From positions 1 to 20,578 of the forward strand of contig JBAQKY010000006.1 of the NCBI GenBank assembly GCA_049301455.1: a stretch of DNA of 20,578 nucleotides, in the 5' to 3' direction. Positions 13,238-19,194 of this stretch are shown here, in pieces. Numbering within the stretch: the stretch's first letter is position 1; each line of letters starts with the position of its first letter. Source of the stretch: JAUYMM01 sp049301455. Lineage in GTDB: Bacteria > Patescibacteriota > Microgenomatia > UBA8517. The position numbers and the translations under genes were made by a program. The notes under the pieces were generated by a model, which did not search any database, was not told the DNA's origin, and saw only the letters and a program-made list of their open reading frames with translations.

Positions 13238-13432
13238 ATGTTCATAGTAACAAAAAAACAAGGAGAGTCAGACGATGCCTTATTGGCACGATTTCGCAAA
13301 AAGACAGTAATGTCTGGTCTTTTGCCGGAACTTCGTGACAGAGAAAGGTTTAAGAAGCCTTCAGAAAAGAGAAAAGAGAAAAAATACAAAATTGAATTTA
13401 ATAGAATGCTTGAAAAGAAAAGAAACTATTAA
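13238..13432 (+). CDS. rpsU: Small-subunit ribosomal protein bS21
   Basis: The protein has 64 residues. Family features are the N-terminal strand FIVTKKQGES, then LLARFRKKTVMSGLLPELRD and the basic tail FKKPSEKRKEKKYK. bS21 sits near the 16S rRNA 3' end and the anti-Shine-Dalgarno helix and affects initiation. The gene is first in the rpsU-secE-nusG transcript, ending 3 bases before the secE ATG. The strong but distant Shine-Dalgarno sequence and the hairpin in its leader suggest control, possibly by bS21 supply itself. An in-frame ATT at 13226 is closer to the SD but is an unlikely start. rpsU is not usually found at this position in the secE-nusG cluster. Confidence 0.88.
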   Translation: MFIVTKKQGESDDALLARFRKKTVMSGLLPELRDRERFKKPSEKRKEKKYKIEFNRMLEKKRNY

Positions 13433-13435
13433 TCA

Positions 13436-13621
13436 ATGTCAAAAATTATTTCTTTCCTGTCTGAGGTTAGGACTGAGCTTGAAAAAGTCACTTGGCCAAA
13501 ACGCGAAGTCGTGGTAAACTACCTAAGTTTAGTAATTACAGTCACTGTAATTGTTGCCGCTTTTGTAGGTATTATAGATTTTTCACTTACCAAAGGCTTA
13601 GAGTATTTTTTGGCAAGATAG
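13436..13621 (+). CDS. secE: Preprotein translocase subunit SecE
   Basis: The protein has 61 residues, the short single-span form. An amphipathic N-terminal helix contains the conserved ELEKVTWPKREVV, followed by one membrane segment (about 29-48) and a short tail. SecE clamps SecY in the SecYEG channel. It starts 3 bases after rpsU and precedes nusG by 21 bases, the universal secE-nusG pair. There is no Shine-Dalgarno sequence. Its placement between tRNA-Trp and nusG follows the ancestral order. Confidence 0.95.
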   Translation: MSKIISFLSEVRTELEKVTWPKREVVVNYLSLVITVTVIVAAFVGIIDFSLTKGLEYFLAR

Positions 13622-13642
13622 TTTTAAATTAATTATTTAATT

Positions 13643-14266
13643 ATGGATAACACAAACATAGCACAAGAATCACAAATTAGTGAAAAAGGTACTGGAAACA
13701 AAAAAATTCCAGGACACATTATCATTACCAAAACAGAAGATCCAAAAGCAAAATGGTTTGTTGTTCATACTTCTTCAGGCCATGAAGTCCGTGTTATGGA
13801 GACTTTAAGACAAAGAGTTGAAACAATGGGCTTGAAAGACAACGTCTTTGAAATGTTAGTCCCTACACAGGATAAAATAGTCATTAGAGGTGGTAAAAAA
13901 GCACAAGTGAAGGAGAAGATCTTTCCAGGATACATGCTTGTTAAAATGATACTTGATGACCCTACATGGCTTGCTGTTCGTACAACCGCGGGAATTACAG
14001 GTTTCGTAGGTGCAGGCAACAAACCAACAGCACTTTCAGAAGCAGAAGTTGTTAACATTCAAAAGTTCGTTAGCTCCCCTGCTCCTAGATACAAAACAAA
14101 ATTCGTATCAGGTGAAGCTGTTAAAATTACAGATGGACCATTCTCAGATTTCTTAGGCACAATTCATGAAATTGATGAAGAAAAAGGAAAGGTCAAGGTT
14201 TTAGTCTCAATCTTTGGAAGAGAAACACCAGTAGAACTTGATTTCTTGCAGATCACAAAGATCTAA
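13643..14266 (+). CDS. nusG: Transcription termination/antitermination factor NusG
   Basis: The protein has 207 residues. A 36-residue polar N-terminal extension precedes the NGN domain, which begins AKWFVVHTSSGHEVRV (36-51) and contains EKIFPGYMLVKM (91-102) and VRTTAGITGFVG. The KOW domain starts near residue 153 (FVSGEAVKITDGPFSDFLG) and ends ETPVELDFLQITKI. NusG binds the RNA polymerase clamp and links it to Rho or to ribosomal protein uS10. The gene follows secE by 21 bases without a Shine-Dalgarno sequence. A promoter for rplK lies inside its 3' end, so nusG and the L11-L1 genes are partly uncoupled. Confidence 0.96.
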   Translation: MDNTNIAQESQISEKGTGNKKIPGHIIITKTEDPKAKWFVVHTSSGHEVRVMETLRQRVETMGLKDNVFEMLVPTQDKIVIRGGKKAQVKEKIFPGYMLVKMILDDPTWLAVRTTAGITGFVGAGNKPTALSEAEVVNIQKFVSSPAPRYKTKFVSGEAVKITDGPFSDFLGTIHEIDEEKGKVKVLVSIFGRETPVELDFLQITKI

Positions 14267-14274
14267 CATATAAT
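14246..14274 (+). promoter_or_regulatory. Promoter of rplK-rplA inside the nusG 3' end
   Basis: TTGCAG (14246-14251), 17 bases, TATAAT (14269-14274). The predicted start near 14281 is at the base of the first leader hairpin. Confidence 0.7.
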
Positions 14275-14280
14275 AGCAAA

Positions 14281-14336
14281 CACCACGAAGTTTCTTTGTG
14301 GAAGATATACCCGCCGAAAGGCGTTAAAAAATCAAA
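14281..14336 (+). promoter_or_regulatory. Structured leader of rplK-rplA, possible L1 autoregulation site
   Basis: There are two hairpins. CCACGAAG (14283-14290) pairs with CTTTGTGG (14294-14301), 8 bp with one G-T pair. CGCC (14312-14315) pairs with GGCG (14320-14323) around a GAAA tetraloop. The linker between them is purine-rich (AAGATATAC). In other bacteria L1 represses the L11-L1 mRNA through a leader that mimics its 23S site. That role is an inference here; the fold is seen. Confidence 0.5.
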
Positions 14337-14765
14337 ATGGCAAAAAAAGTAAAAACATTAGTTAAAATTAATTTAAAGGGTGGCGAAGCCACACCTGCAC
14401 CTCCAGTTGGTACAGCCCTTGGACAACATGGTATTGCTATCATGGAGTTTGTCAAAGCATACAACGACAAAACCAAAGACATGCGTGGACAAATTGTTCC
14501 TGCTGTTATTACTATTTATGAAGATAGAAGTTTTGACTTCATTATTAAAAAAGCTCCCGTATCAGCAATGATTAAAAAGATTCTAGGAATTGAAAAAGGT
14601 TCAGGTACTGCAGGAAGAGCAGTTCACGCCACACTTACAAGAGCTCAAGCAGAAGAAGTTGCAAAAGATAAAATGGACGACTTAAACACCACAGATTTAG
14701 ATGCAGCAGTTAAAATTGTTGCAGGAACAGCAAGATCGATGGGAATCAAAGTTGAAGGAATGTAA
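14337..14765 (+). CDS. rplK: Large-subunit ribosomal protein uL11
   Basis: The protein has 142 residues, standard length. The N-terminal domain has VKINLKGGEATPAPPVGTAL with the thiostrepton-region prolines, then GQHGIAIMEFVKAYN. The C-terminal rRNA-binding domain has APVSAMIKKILGIEKGSG and ends GTARSMGIKVEGM. It binds 23S rRNA at the GTPase-associated centre together with uL10. It is the first gene after the internal promoter and structured leader, followed by rplA after 25 bases. There is no Shine-Dalgarno sequence; the nearest purines belong to the GAAA hairpin. Confidence 0.97.
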   Translation: MAKKVKTLVKINLKGGEATPAPPVGTALGQHGIAIMEFVKAYNDKTKDMRGQIVPAVITIYEDRSFDFIIKKAPVSAMIKKILGIEKGSGTAGRAVHATLTRAQAEEVAKDKMDDLNTTDLDAAVKIVAGTARSMGIKVEGM

Positions 14766-14790
14766 CCAACAAACTAACTAATAAACTATA

Positions 14791-15585
14791 ATGGGAAAAA
14801 CAAAAACAGCAATATTAACAGGAGCGCCAACAACAGCTAAATCATCTGCTGAAGAATACGCAGAGAAAAAAGCAAAGAAAGCTGCAATGATGGCCAAAGA
14901 CCAACCTGCAAAAGAAGTTGTAAAAAAAGAAGTAGTTGCAGAAATTGCAGAGGAAGTTGTTGAAGAAGCTCCACACAGAGTTACAAAAGAAATTGTAGAA
15001 AAAGTTAGAGGTAAAAAATACTTAGAATCAAAAGGAAAAGTATCAAGAACTACACTTTACAAAACAGAGGATGCTATAAAAGCAGTTAAAGAAAGCTCAT
15101 ATTCAAAGTTTGATGGAACAATGGAACTTCACTTAGTAGTTAAAAAGGCTGGAGTTAATGTACAAACAACACTTCCATACTCAACAGGAAAACAAAAGAA
15201 AATTGAGATTGCAGATGACAAAACACTTGCAAAATTAAAAGAAGGTAAAGTAGATTTTGATTTACTTTTAGCAACAGCCGATATGATGCCAAAGCTTGCC
15301 ATGTTTGCAAGACTTTTAGGACCAAAGGGTTTAATGCCAAATCCAAAAAATGGAACTGTTATTAAATCAGAAAAAGATGCGGAGAAGTTTAAAGGTAATT
15401 TAATAACCTTAAAAACAGAAAGAGAAGCTCCAATTGTTCATACATCTTTTGGAAAAGTATCACAAAAGGATGAAGAGCTAGTTAAGAATGCAGAAGCCAT
15501 TTTATCAGCACTAGGTGGATCAAAAACAATTATCAGAGCATTCATGAAGTCCACAATGAGCCCTTCAGTTAAAATTCAAATTTAA
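14791..15585 (+). CDS. rplA: Large-subunit ribosomal protein uL1 with N-terminal extension and shortened domain II
   Basis: The protein has 264 residues. The first ~70 form a Lys/Ala/Glu-rich extension absent from typical L1. The L1 core starts near RGKKYLESKGKVS (73-85), followed by TEDAIKAVKE. The signature LGPKGLMPNPKNGTV lies at 176-190, with NAEAILSAL and FMKSTMSPSVKIQI at the end. Compared by memory with E. coli L1, the stretch between TGKQKKIEIAD and KEGKVDFDLLLAT lacks about 20 residues of domain II, the Rossmann-like lobe. L1 forms the mobile L1 stalk that guides E-site tRNA and, in many bacteria, represses its own operon. It is co-transcribed with rplK. rplJ, normally next, lies 3 kb away. 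Confidence 0.93.
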   Translation: MGKTKTAILTGAPTTAKSSAEEYAEKKAKKAAMMAKDQPAKEVVKKEVVAEIAEEVVEEAPHRVTKEIVEKVRGKKYLESKGKVSRTTLYKTEDAIKAVKESSYSKFDGTMELHLVVKKAGVNVQTTLPYSTGKQKKIEIADDKTLAKLKEGKVDFDLLLATADMMPKLAMFARLLGPKGLMPNPKNGTVIKSEKDAEKFKGNLITLKTEREAPIVHTSFGKVSQKDEELVKNAEAILSALGGSKTIIRAFMKSTMSPSVKIQI

Positions 15586-15621
15586 TAATTCAATTGAGTT
15601 TTTCTTGAATAATTTAGTATC

Positions 15622-15954
15622 TTATGAAGTATTTCGCGTCCAATCGCTTAAAGATGATTCATATTGTGCTTTAACTTGCTCGTTTTTTTCTTCAACAAGA
15701 CCAAGTTGAGCTTTAGTTAGATGTGATAATATTTTACCGCTACTGAGTTTATCTTCATGGCGAGCATGCATCCTTCTTATTTTAAACGTTGTATACTTTC
15801 CGAATCCTATTTGTGGTTTTATTTCTTCAATAATATCAGCTATCGGTTCTCCCATTCTTCCAAATCCAACAAAAATCTGGTTTAACATATATTCAGCATC
15901 TCCAAGATCAAACTCAGAATTTTTAAATATGCCTGCAATTTCTTTTTCTATCAT
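15622..15954 (-). CDS. Hypothetical protein, third gene of an unknown operon
   Basis: The protein has 110 residues. It is mostly helical: an acidic N terminus, a middle with FVGFGRMGEPIADIIEEI, a basic stretch FKIRRMHARHEDKLSSGK and an amphipathic end. There is no Cys, membrane segment or recognised motif. It starts 8 bases after the stop of the gene upstream, so it is co-transcribed with the genes at 15963 and 16263. The function is unknown. Confidence 0.65.
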   Translation of the reverse strand: MIEKEIAGIFKNSEFDLGDAEYMLNQIFVGFGRMGEPIADIIEEIKPQIGFGKYTTFKIRRMHARHEDKLSSGKILSHLTKAQLGLVEEKNEQVKAQYESSLSDWTRNTS

Positions 15955-15962
15955 ATTTTTAT

Positions 15963-16259
15963 TTATTTTATTTGAGATTGGTAACCTTTAAGTCCTTTTT
16001 CATTCATTTTTTCAATTTCAGACAAATCTTCTGCAGAGAGTTCTGTATCTGAAACCACGATCCCTAAATCAGTCGTGCCTTTTGGGCATAATAATTTAAG
16101 TTTAAATTTACCTTCTTGATCAGTCACTTCTGCTTGAATAACACTTGGAGTACCAGAATCCAACATGGCCCTTTTACCTGCAACAGCAGTTATTCTAACT
16201 GATTCAGCAGTTTCTTTAATTATTTTTTTTAGATCATTTACAACTAATTCTATGCCCAT
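15963..16259 (-). CDS. Hypothetical protein, second gene of an unknown operon
   Basis: The protein has 98 residues. It opens with a helix (MGIELVVNDLKKIIKETAES), then what looks like a small beta domain (SVIQAEVTDQEGKFKLKLLC, TDLGIVVSDTE) and an acidic helical end. There is one Cys and no known motif. It begins 3 bases after the upstream stop codon, indicating tight coupling. The function is unknown. Confidence 0.65.
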   Translation of the reverse strand: MGIELVVNDLKKIIKETAESVRITAVAGKRAMLDSGTPSVIQAEVTDQEGKFKLKLLCPKGTTDLGIVVSDTELSAEDLSEIEKMNEKGLKGYQSQIK

Positions 16260-16262
16260 ATA

Positions 16263-16706
16263 TTATTTACTTTTTGCTTCTTTTAACCTGCGTTTATATT
16301 TTTCCTTTTCTCGCTTATAGATTTTTTTCGAGGTTTTATTTTTCTCATATATTTCAGCTTTCATTTTATTTGCAGTATCGGATTCATTTTGGGTAAGTTG
16401 CTCAGATTTGAACAGATCAGAAATTAAACTCGTACTTTGTGACGGCATCTCAATAAACTTCTTCCAAGACCAATATTTATAGACTATATAAAATCTCACT
16501 GGTGCACCAACTTTTGACCGTGAATCCGTATTTTCTTGACTTTGATCGTAGACCTTAACTAAAGAATTCGGATCGGAACTCAAATAACCCTCTACTGTTT
16601 GTGGAAAGTCAGCAAACATTGCCTCAACCAGTTTCGCTTCAACGTCAACGCGTCTAATTCCTCTTCCGCTTTTAACTTTTTGAGCTCTATTTAGTCTTTC
16701 TACCAT
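16263..16706 (-). CDS. Hypothetical protein, first gene of an unknown operon
   Basis: The protein has 147 residues. The N-terminal half is mixed, with FADFPQTVEGYLSSDPNSLV and a conserved-looking aromatic patch VRFYIVYKYWSWKKF. The C-terminal 50 residues are strongly basic and helical (KTSKKIYKREKEKYKRRLKE), typical of nucleic-acid or ribosome contact. No family is recognised. It heads a three-gene - strand unit with 3- and 8-base gaps. A weak AACAAT lies 6 bases before the ATG at 16706. Confidence 0.65.
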   Translation of the reverse strand: MVERLNRAQKVKSGRGIRRVDVEAKLVEAMFADFPQTVEGYLSSDPNSLVKVYDQSQENTDSRSKVGAPVRFYIVYKYWSWKKFIEMPSQSTSLISDLFKSEQLTQNESDTANKMKAEIYEKNKTSKKIYKREKEKYKRRLKEAKSK

Positions 16707-16713
16707 ATTTTTA

Positions 16714-16743
16714 TTGTTAAATAATAACTATGAGGTGTATAAT
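16714..16743 (+). promoter_or_regulatory. Promoter of the winged-helix gene
   Basis: TTGTTA (16714-16719), 18 bases, TATAAT (16738-16743). The predicted start is near 16750, giving a leader of about 44 bases. Confidence 0.55.
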
Positions 16744-16749
16744 ACTCTC

Positions 16750-16782
16750 ACTCAAAACTAACATCTTGAGTTTTTTTTGAGT
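16750..16782 (+). promoter_or_regulatory. Possible attenuator in the winged-helix leader
   Basis: ACTCAA (16750-16755) pairs with TTGAGT (16766-16771), followed by eight T, a weak terminator. The same 5' strand can instead pair over 8 bp with a second copy of the 3' strand (ACTCAAAA 16750-16757 with TTTTGAGT 16775-16782), which would break the terminator. Both pairings are AT-rich, so the case is weak. Confidence 0.35.
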
Positions 16783-16793
16783 TTACAAATATC

Positions 16794-17600
16794 ATGACTG
16801 AAGCTGATTACATCTGTTTTATAGCAAAAGACATAACTCGTGGGCTATTTCAAAATGGGGGCTTCTATGTTGTTCCAGAACCCACAAATCATCCAATGGG
16901 GGTTTACTTTCCTGATCTAAATTATTCAAACAAATTTTGGAGTTTAATATCAAAATGCAAAGCTTGTGATTTAGGTGCAAAGTTTCCAAAAATAGCTGTG
17001 GATGAAGTTAATTCAAAAATTAAAGCTAAAAAATCAAAACAGATTACTTATAAAGGAATAAAGTTTGAACTATTAGAAACAAAATATGGAACTGTTGGAA
17101 GTTTTAATAAATATATAATGACAAACCGAATTGGAAACTCTAAACAAGAGTTTGAAAAAACTTTTGCACTAATGAATCTTTTACTCAAAAATAAAGACAG
17201 AGGAGAAATAGGAGATATTGTTTGGCACAAACGAAATGCAGTTATTGAATACTTATTTGGCAAGTTTAAATCAAAGCAATCAATTGAACTTGAAAAAATA
17301 AGCCAAGAATATTTAGAAAAGCTAGGTTTTAAACAAGAGGAAATAAAAATTAATATAAATAATCCAATTTTTACAAAACAAGAAAAAGATGTCTTGGGTG
17401 TATTAATAAGAAACACAGGTCAGATAGTTTCTTTTGATGATTTAGCAGATATTATATGGAAGGATAAGTCAGATCAAAAGTTCTCACTTGAGGCTATAGC
17501 TAAAATCATTCAAAATATTAGAATAAAAATTAGAACGCTTGGAATAAATAAAGAAATTATATTTACCAAGCGTGGTTCTGGTTATTTATACATTCAGTAA
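16794..17600 (+). CDS. OmpR/PhoB-type winged-helix DNA-binding protein with unknown N-terminal domain
   Basis: The protein has 268 residues. The C terminus (about 192-267) matches the Trans_reg_C winged helix: FTKQEKDVLGVLIRNTGQIV, DDLADIIW (Trp222), the recognition helix IAKIIQNIRIKIR and the wing TKRGSGYLYI (258-267). The N-terminal 190 residues are not a response-regulator receiver: the acidic pocket and phospho-Asp pattern are absent. They contain CKAC (55-58) and a mixed alpha/beta stretch, and may sense a ligand. It probably regulates transcription of unknown targets. It has its own promoter and a leader with a possible attenuator, and lies divergent from the three-gene unknown operon, which may be its target. 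Confidence 0.75.
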   Translation: MTEADYICFIAKDITRGLFQNGGFYVVPEPTNHPMGVYFPDLNYSNKFWSLISKCKACDLGAKFPKIAVDEVNSKIKAKKSKQITYKGIKFELLETKYGTVGSFNKYIMTNRIGNSKQEFEKTFALMNLLLKNKDRGEIGDIVWHKRNAVIEYLFGKFKSKQSIELEKISQEYLEKLGFKQEEIKININNPIFTKQEKDVLGVLIRNTGQIVSFDDLADIIWKDKSDQKFSLEAIAKIIQNIRIKIRTLGINKEIIFTKRGSGYLYIQ

Positions 17601-17627
17601 TCAAAAATATCAACTATTTTGTTATCG

Positions 17628-17656
17628 TTGCATTCAGCCACAATGTTTGGTATTAT
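17628..17656 (+). promoter_or_regulatory. Promoter before the small acidic gene
   Basis: TTGCAT (17628-17633), 17 bases, TATTAT (17651-17656). The predicted start near 17663 lies about 19 bases before the ATG at 17682 and after the upstream in-frame ATGs. Confidence 0.55.
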
Positions 17657-17681
17657 AGGATCTTTATTGTCAAAAAATACT

Positions 17682-17903
17682 ATGGAAATAAAGTTAAAAA
17701 ATTTAGTTATTGACCCAACTTGGCCAGTAGAAAATCCTGCTGGGGATGGACCGTCAACACCTGTTACTGTTTTCCCTCCATTTGGGGAAACAGATGATGA
17801 TCCTGGCCACGGTGATAATTTAGACGATGATACGCCATCAGAACCTAACCCAGAAGAAAATTCGGCAAAGAGTAATGATTCTCCTGACACACATTCAAAG
17901 TAG
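17682..17903 (+). CDS. Small acidic disordered hypothetical protein
   Basis: The protein has 73 residues from the ATG at 17682. The frame is open from 17619 with ATGs at 17619 and 17643, but the promoter at 17628-17656 puts the mRNA start after both. A short ordered-looking head (MEIKLKNLVIDPTWPV) is followed by a Pro/Gly/Asp/Glu-rich tail (GETDDDPGHGDNLDDDTPSE) that must be disordered. The next gene begins 27 bases downstream and is probably co-transcribed. The function is unknown. Confidence 0.55.
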   Translation: MEIKLKNLVIDPTWPVENPAGDGPSTPVTVFPPFGETDDDPGHGDNLDDDTPSEPNPEENSAKSNDSPDTHSK

Positions 17904-17930
17904 TTACCAACTTACATTTTTTCTATTACC

Positions 17931-18215
17931 ATGGCTGAAAAATTACCACCATCCGACCCCGATAAAGCATTAAGTAAGGCGTTAGGCATCAGAACTGTGG
18001 AAGACGAGATAAAACACCATGAGGAACACCTAGACAATCTAAAAAGTGATTTTTACTATAATAAATTAGTCAATGTATTTGGATTTACAAGACTAAAAGC
18101 AAGACAAAGGATAAATCAGTTGGTTACAGAAAAACAAAGGATTATTGATGGACTACAAAGCAAAAATAGTAATGATAGATTCATTGATTCAATCGACCAA
18201 AATTTACAAGATTAG
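17931..18215 (+). CDS. Small helical hypothetical protein
   Basis: The protein has 94 residues, charged and helical. Residues 20-80 look like a helical hairpin or coiled coil (VEDEIKHHEEHLDNLKSDFY, then KARQRINQLVTEKQRIIDGL). There is no Cys, membrane segment or recognised motif. It follows the small acidic gene by 27 bases with no promoter of its own visible. The next gene (18238-18579) converges on it with a 22-base gap. The function is unknown. Confidence 0.62.
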   Translation: MAEKLPPSDPDKALSKALGIRTVEDEIKHHEEHLDNLKSDFYYNKLVNVFGFTRLKARQRINQLVTEKQRIIDGLQSKNSNDRFIDSIDQNLQD

Positions 18216-18237
18216 TTAAACAAGCTTCAAAATAGAA

Positions 18238-18579
18238 TTACAAACCCAAAAAACCCCATCCAAACAGACCCTTTTTAGGTTGCACAGTGTTTTTTGCTGC
18301 ATTTTCAGCCTCAATCGTGGCCATTGCTTCTCTGTCAGCATCTCTTGTATCCCTGCCTATTTCTTGGACATTAGTAAAGCCACTCTGGAGCTCAGTTCTT
18401 CTTTTTTCTAGCAATTGAGCATCAATACGACTTTGCATTTTTCCTGCAACTTGAACCGTCATTGAGACGTTAGCATCGTAATTTTTAGCTTGTTCACTAG
18501 CTAAAGCATCGCCTTCGAGCCTACCTAAAATAGGATCGGCTAACGAATCTAATTTTTGATCTCTTTTAACATCCGCCAT
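18238..18579 (-). CDS. Small helical hypothetical protein with GF-rich C terminus
   Basis: The protein has 113 residues. It is helical and charged, with LADPILGRLEGDALASEQAK, MQSRIDAQLLEKRRTELQSG and a Glu/Ala-rich stretch, ending in PKKGLFGWGFLGL. The short aromatic Gly/Phe tail resembles the GFSFTGFF patch of the protein encoded at 5503-5811 and may be a binding peptide. The ATG at 18579 is near-leaderless: TATAAT (18592-18587) ends 7 bases upstream, with TTGAAG (18616-18611) 18 bases further. That spacer is made of TAATA repeats shared with the rplJ promoter. The function is unknown. Confidence 0.65.
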   Translation of the reverse strand: MADVKRDQKLDSLADPILGRLEGDALASEQAKNYDANVSMTVQVAGKMQSRIDAQLLEKRRTELQSGFTNVQEIGRDTRDADREAMATIEAENAAKNTVQPKKGLFGWGFLGL

Positions 18580-18580
18580 G

Positions 18581-18616
18581 TTGATAATTATAATATAATA
18601 TAATATAATACTTCAA
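18581..18616. promoter_or_regulatory. Divergent promoters sharing a pentanucleotide-repeat spacer
   Basis: The + promoter for rplJ is TTGATA (18581-18586), 17 bases, TATAAT (18604-18609), with a start near 18616. The - promoter for the gene at 18579 is TTGAAG (18616-18611), 18 bases, TATAAT (18592-18587). The TAATA repeat fills both spacers and offers TATAAT in four registers on the + strand (18589, 18594, 18599, 18604). Confidence 0.7.
18589..18610. repeat. Short tandem repeat (TATAA/TAATA)n
   Basis: Four full TAATA units occupy 18591-18610, extended to the left by two matching bases (18589-18590). The repeat lies between two core promoters, so unit gain or loss would change the spacing on the - strand. 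Confidence 0.9.
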
Positions 18617-18635
18617 GTCCATAGAAAACAAGCAT

Positions 18636-18669
18636 TTTAGAGTTCTCTAAATACAAGTCTTGTCAAGGA
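18636..18669 (+). promoter_or_regulatory. rplJ leader hairpin and weak Shine-Dalgarno sequence
   Basis: TTTAGA (18636-18641) pairs with TCTAAA (18646-18651) around GTTC. AAGGA (18665-18669) lies 3 bases before the ATG at 18673. In other bacteria the L10-L12 complex binds the rplJ leader; no kink-turn could be confirmed here. Confidence 0.4.
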
Positions 18670-18672
18670 ATC

Positions 18673-19194
18673 ATGAATAAACAGAATAAAACAGATTTAA
18701 TAACTAAGCTTTCTCCAAAGCTTAAAAAAGCAACTTCAATTGTATTTGTAAACTATGCAGGTCTTTCTGTTGGTCTTCAACAAAAATTAAAATTGCAACT
18801 TAAAGCTATAGGATCTGACATGACTGTTGTTAAAAACACACTCATCAAGCTTGCAGGGAAGGAAGCAGGTATTAGTGACGAAGTTTTAACAGATGAAGTA
18901 TTATCAGGCCAAACAGCATTAATTATGACCGATGGTGATGCAGTAGCTCCAATTCAAGTATTAGGGAAATTTGTTAAAGAAAACCAAGTTCCACAATTTA
19001 AAGTTGGTGTTATCGAAGGAGCATTCCAAAATAAAGAAGCTCTACTTAAAATCTCAACCTTACCTACAAAAGAAGTTCTTTATTCTCAAGTTGTTGGTTC
19101 TTTAATGTCACCAATGTATGGATTGGTAGGCACACTAAATGGAAATATGCAGAAATTATTGTATATCTTAAAGGGGGTGAGTACACGTGGCTAA
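18673..19194 (+). CDS. rplJ: Large-subunit ribosomal protein uL10
   Basis: The protein has 173 residues, usual length. The N-terminal rRNA-binding domain contains NKQNKTDLITKLSPKLKKAT, then SIVFVNYAGLSVG and DMTVVKNTLIKLAGKEAG. The C-terminal helix (LMSPMYGLVGTLNGNMQKLL) binds L12 dimers. uL10 forms the base of the L12 stalk beside uL11. The gene has its own promoter with a repeat-filled spacer and a 57-base leader. Its stop codon overlaps the rplL start by 8 bases, giving translational coupling. It is separated from rplA by a 3-kb block of unknown genes. Confidence 0.95.
   Translation: MNKQNKTDLITKLSPKLKKATSIVFVNYAGLSVGLQQKLKLQLKAIGSDMTVVKNTLIKLAGKEAGISDEVLTDEVLSGQTALIMTDGDAVAPIQVLGKFVKENQVPQFKVGVIEGAFQNKEALLKISTLPTKEVLYSQVVGSLMSPMYGLVGTLNGNMQKLLYILKGVSTRG
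19171..19180 (+). promoter_or_regulatory. Strong Shine-Dalgarno sequence of rplL
   Basis: AAGGGGGTGA pairs with the usual anti-SD over ten positions with one G-U pair. It ends 6 bases before the GTG start at 19187 and lies within the rplJ coding region. It is the only full-strength, well-spaced SD in the window. Confidence 0.85.

Noticed and set aside
13335..13517. 60-residue frame overlapping rpsU and secE
   Set aside because: It is out of frame with two well-supported genes and has no features of its own.
15586..15621. Terminator after rplA
   Set aside because: The only inverted repeat (ATTCAA/TTGAAT) is short and AT-only, with the T-run in the loop rather than after the stem.
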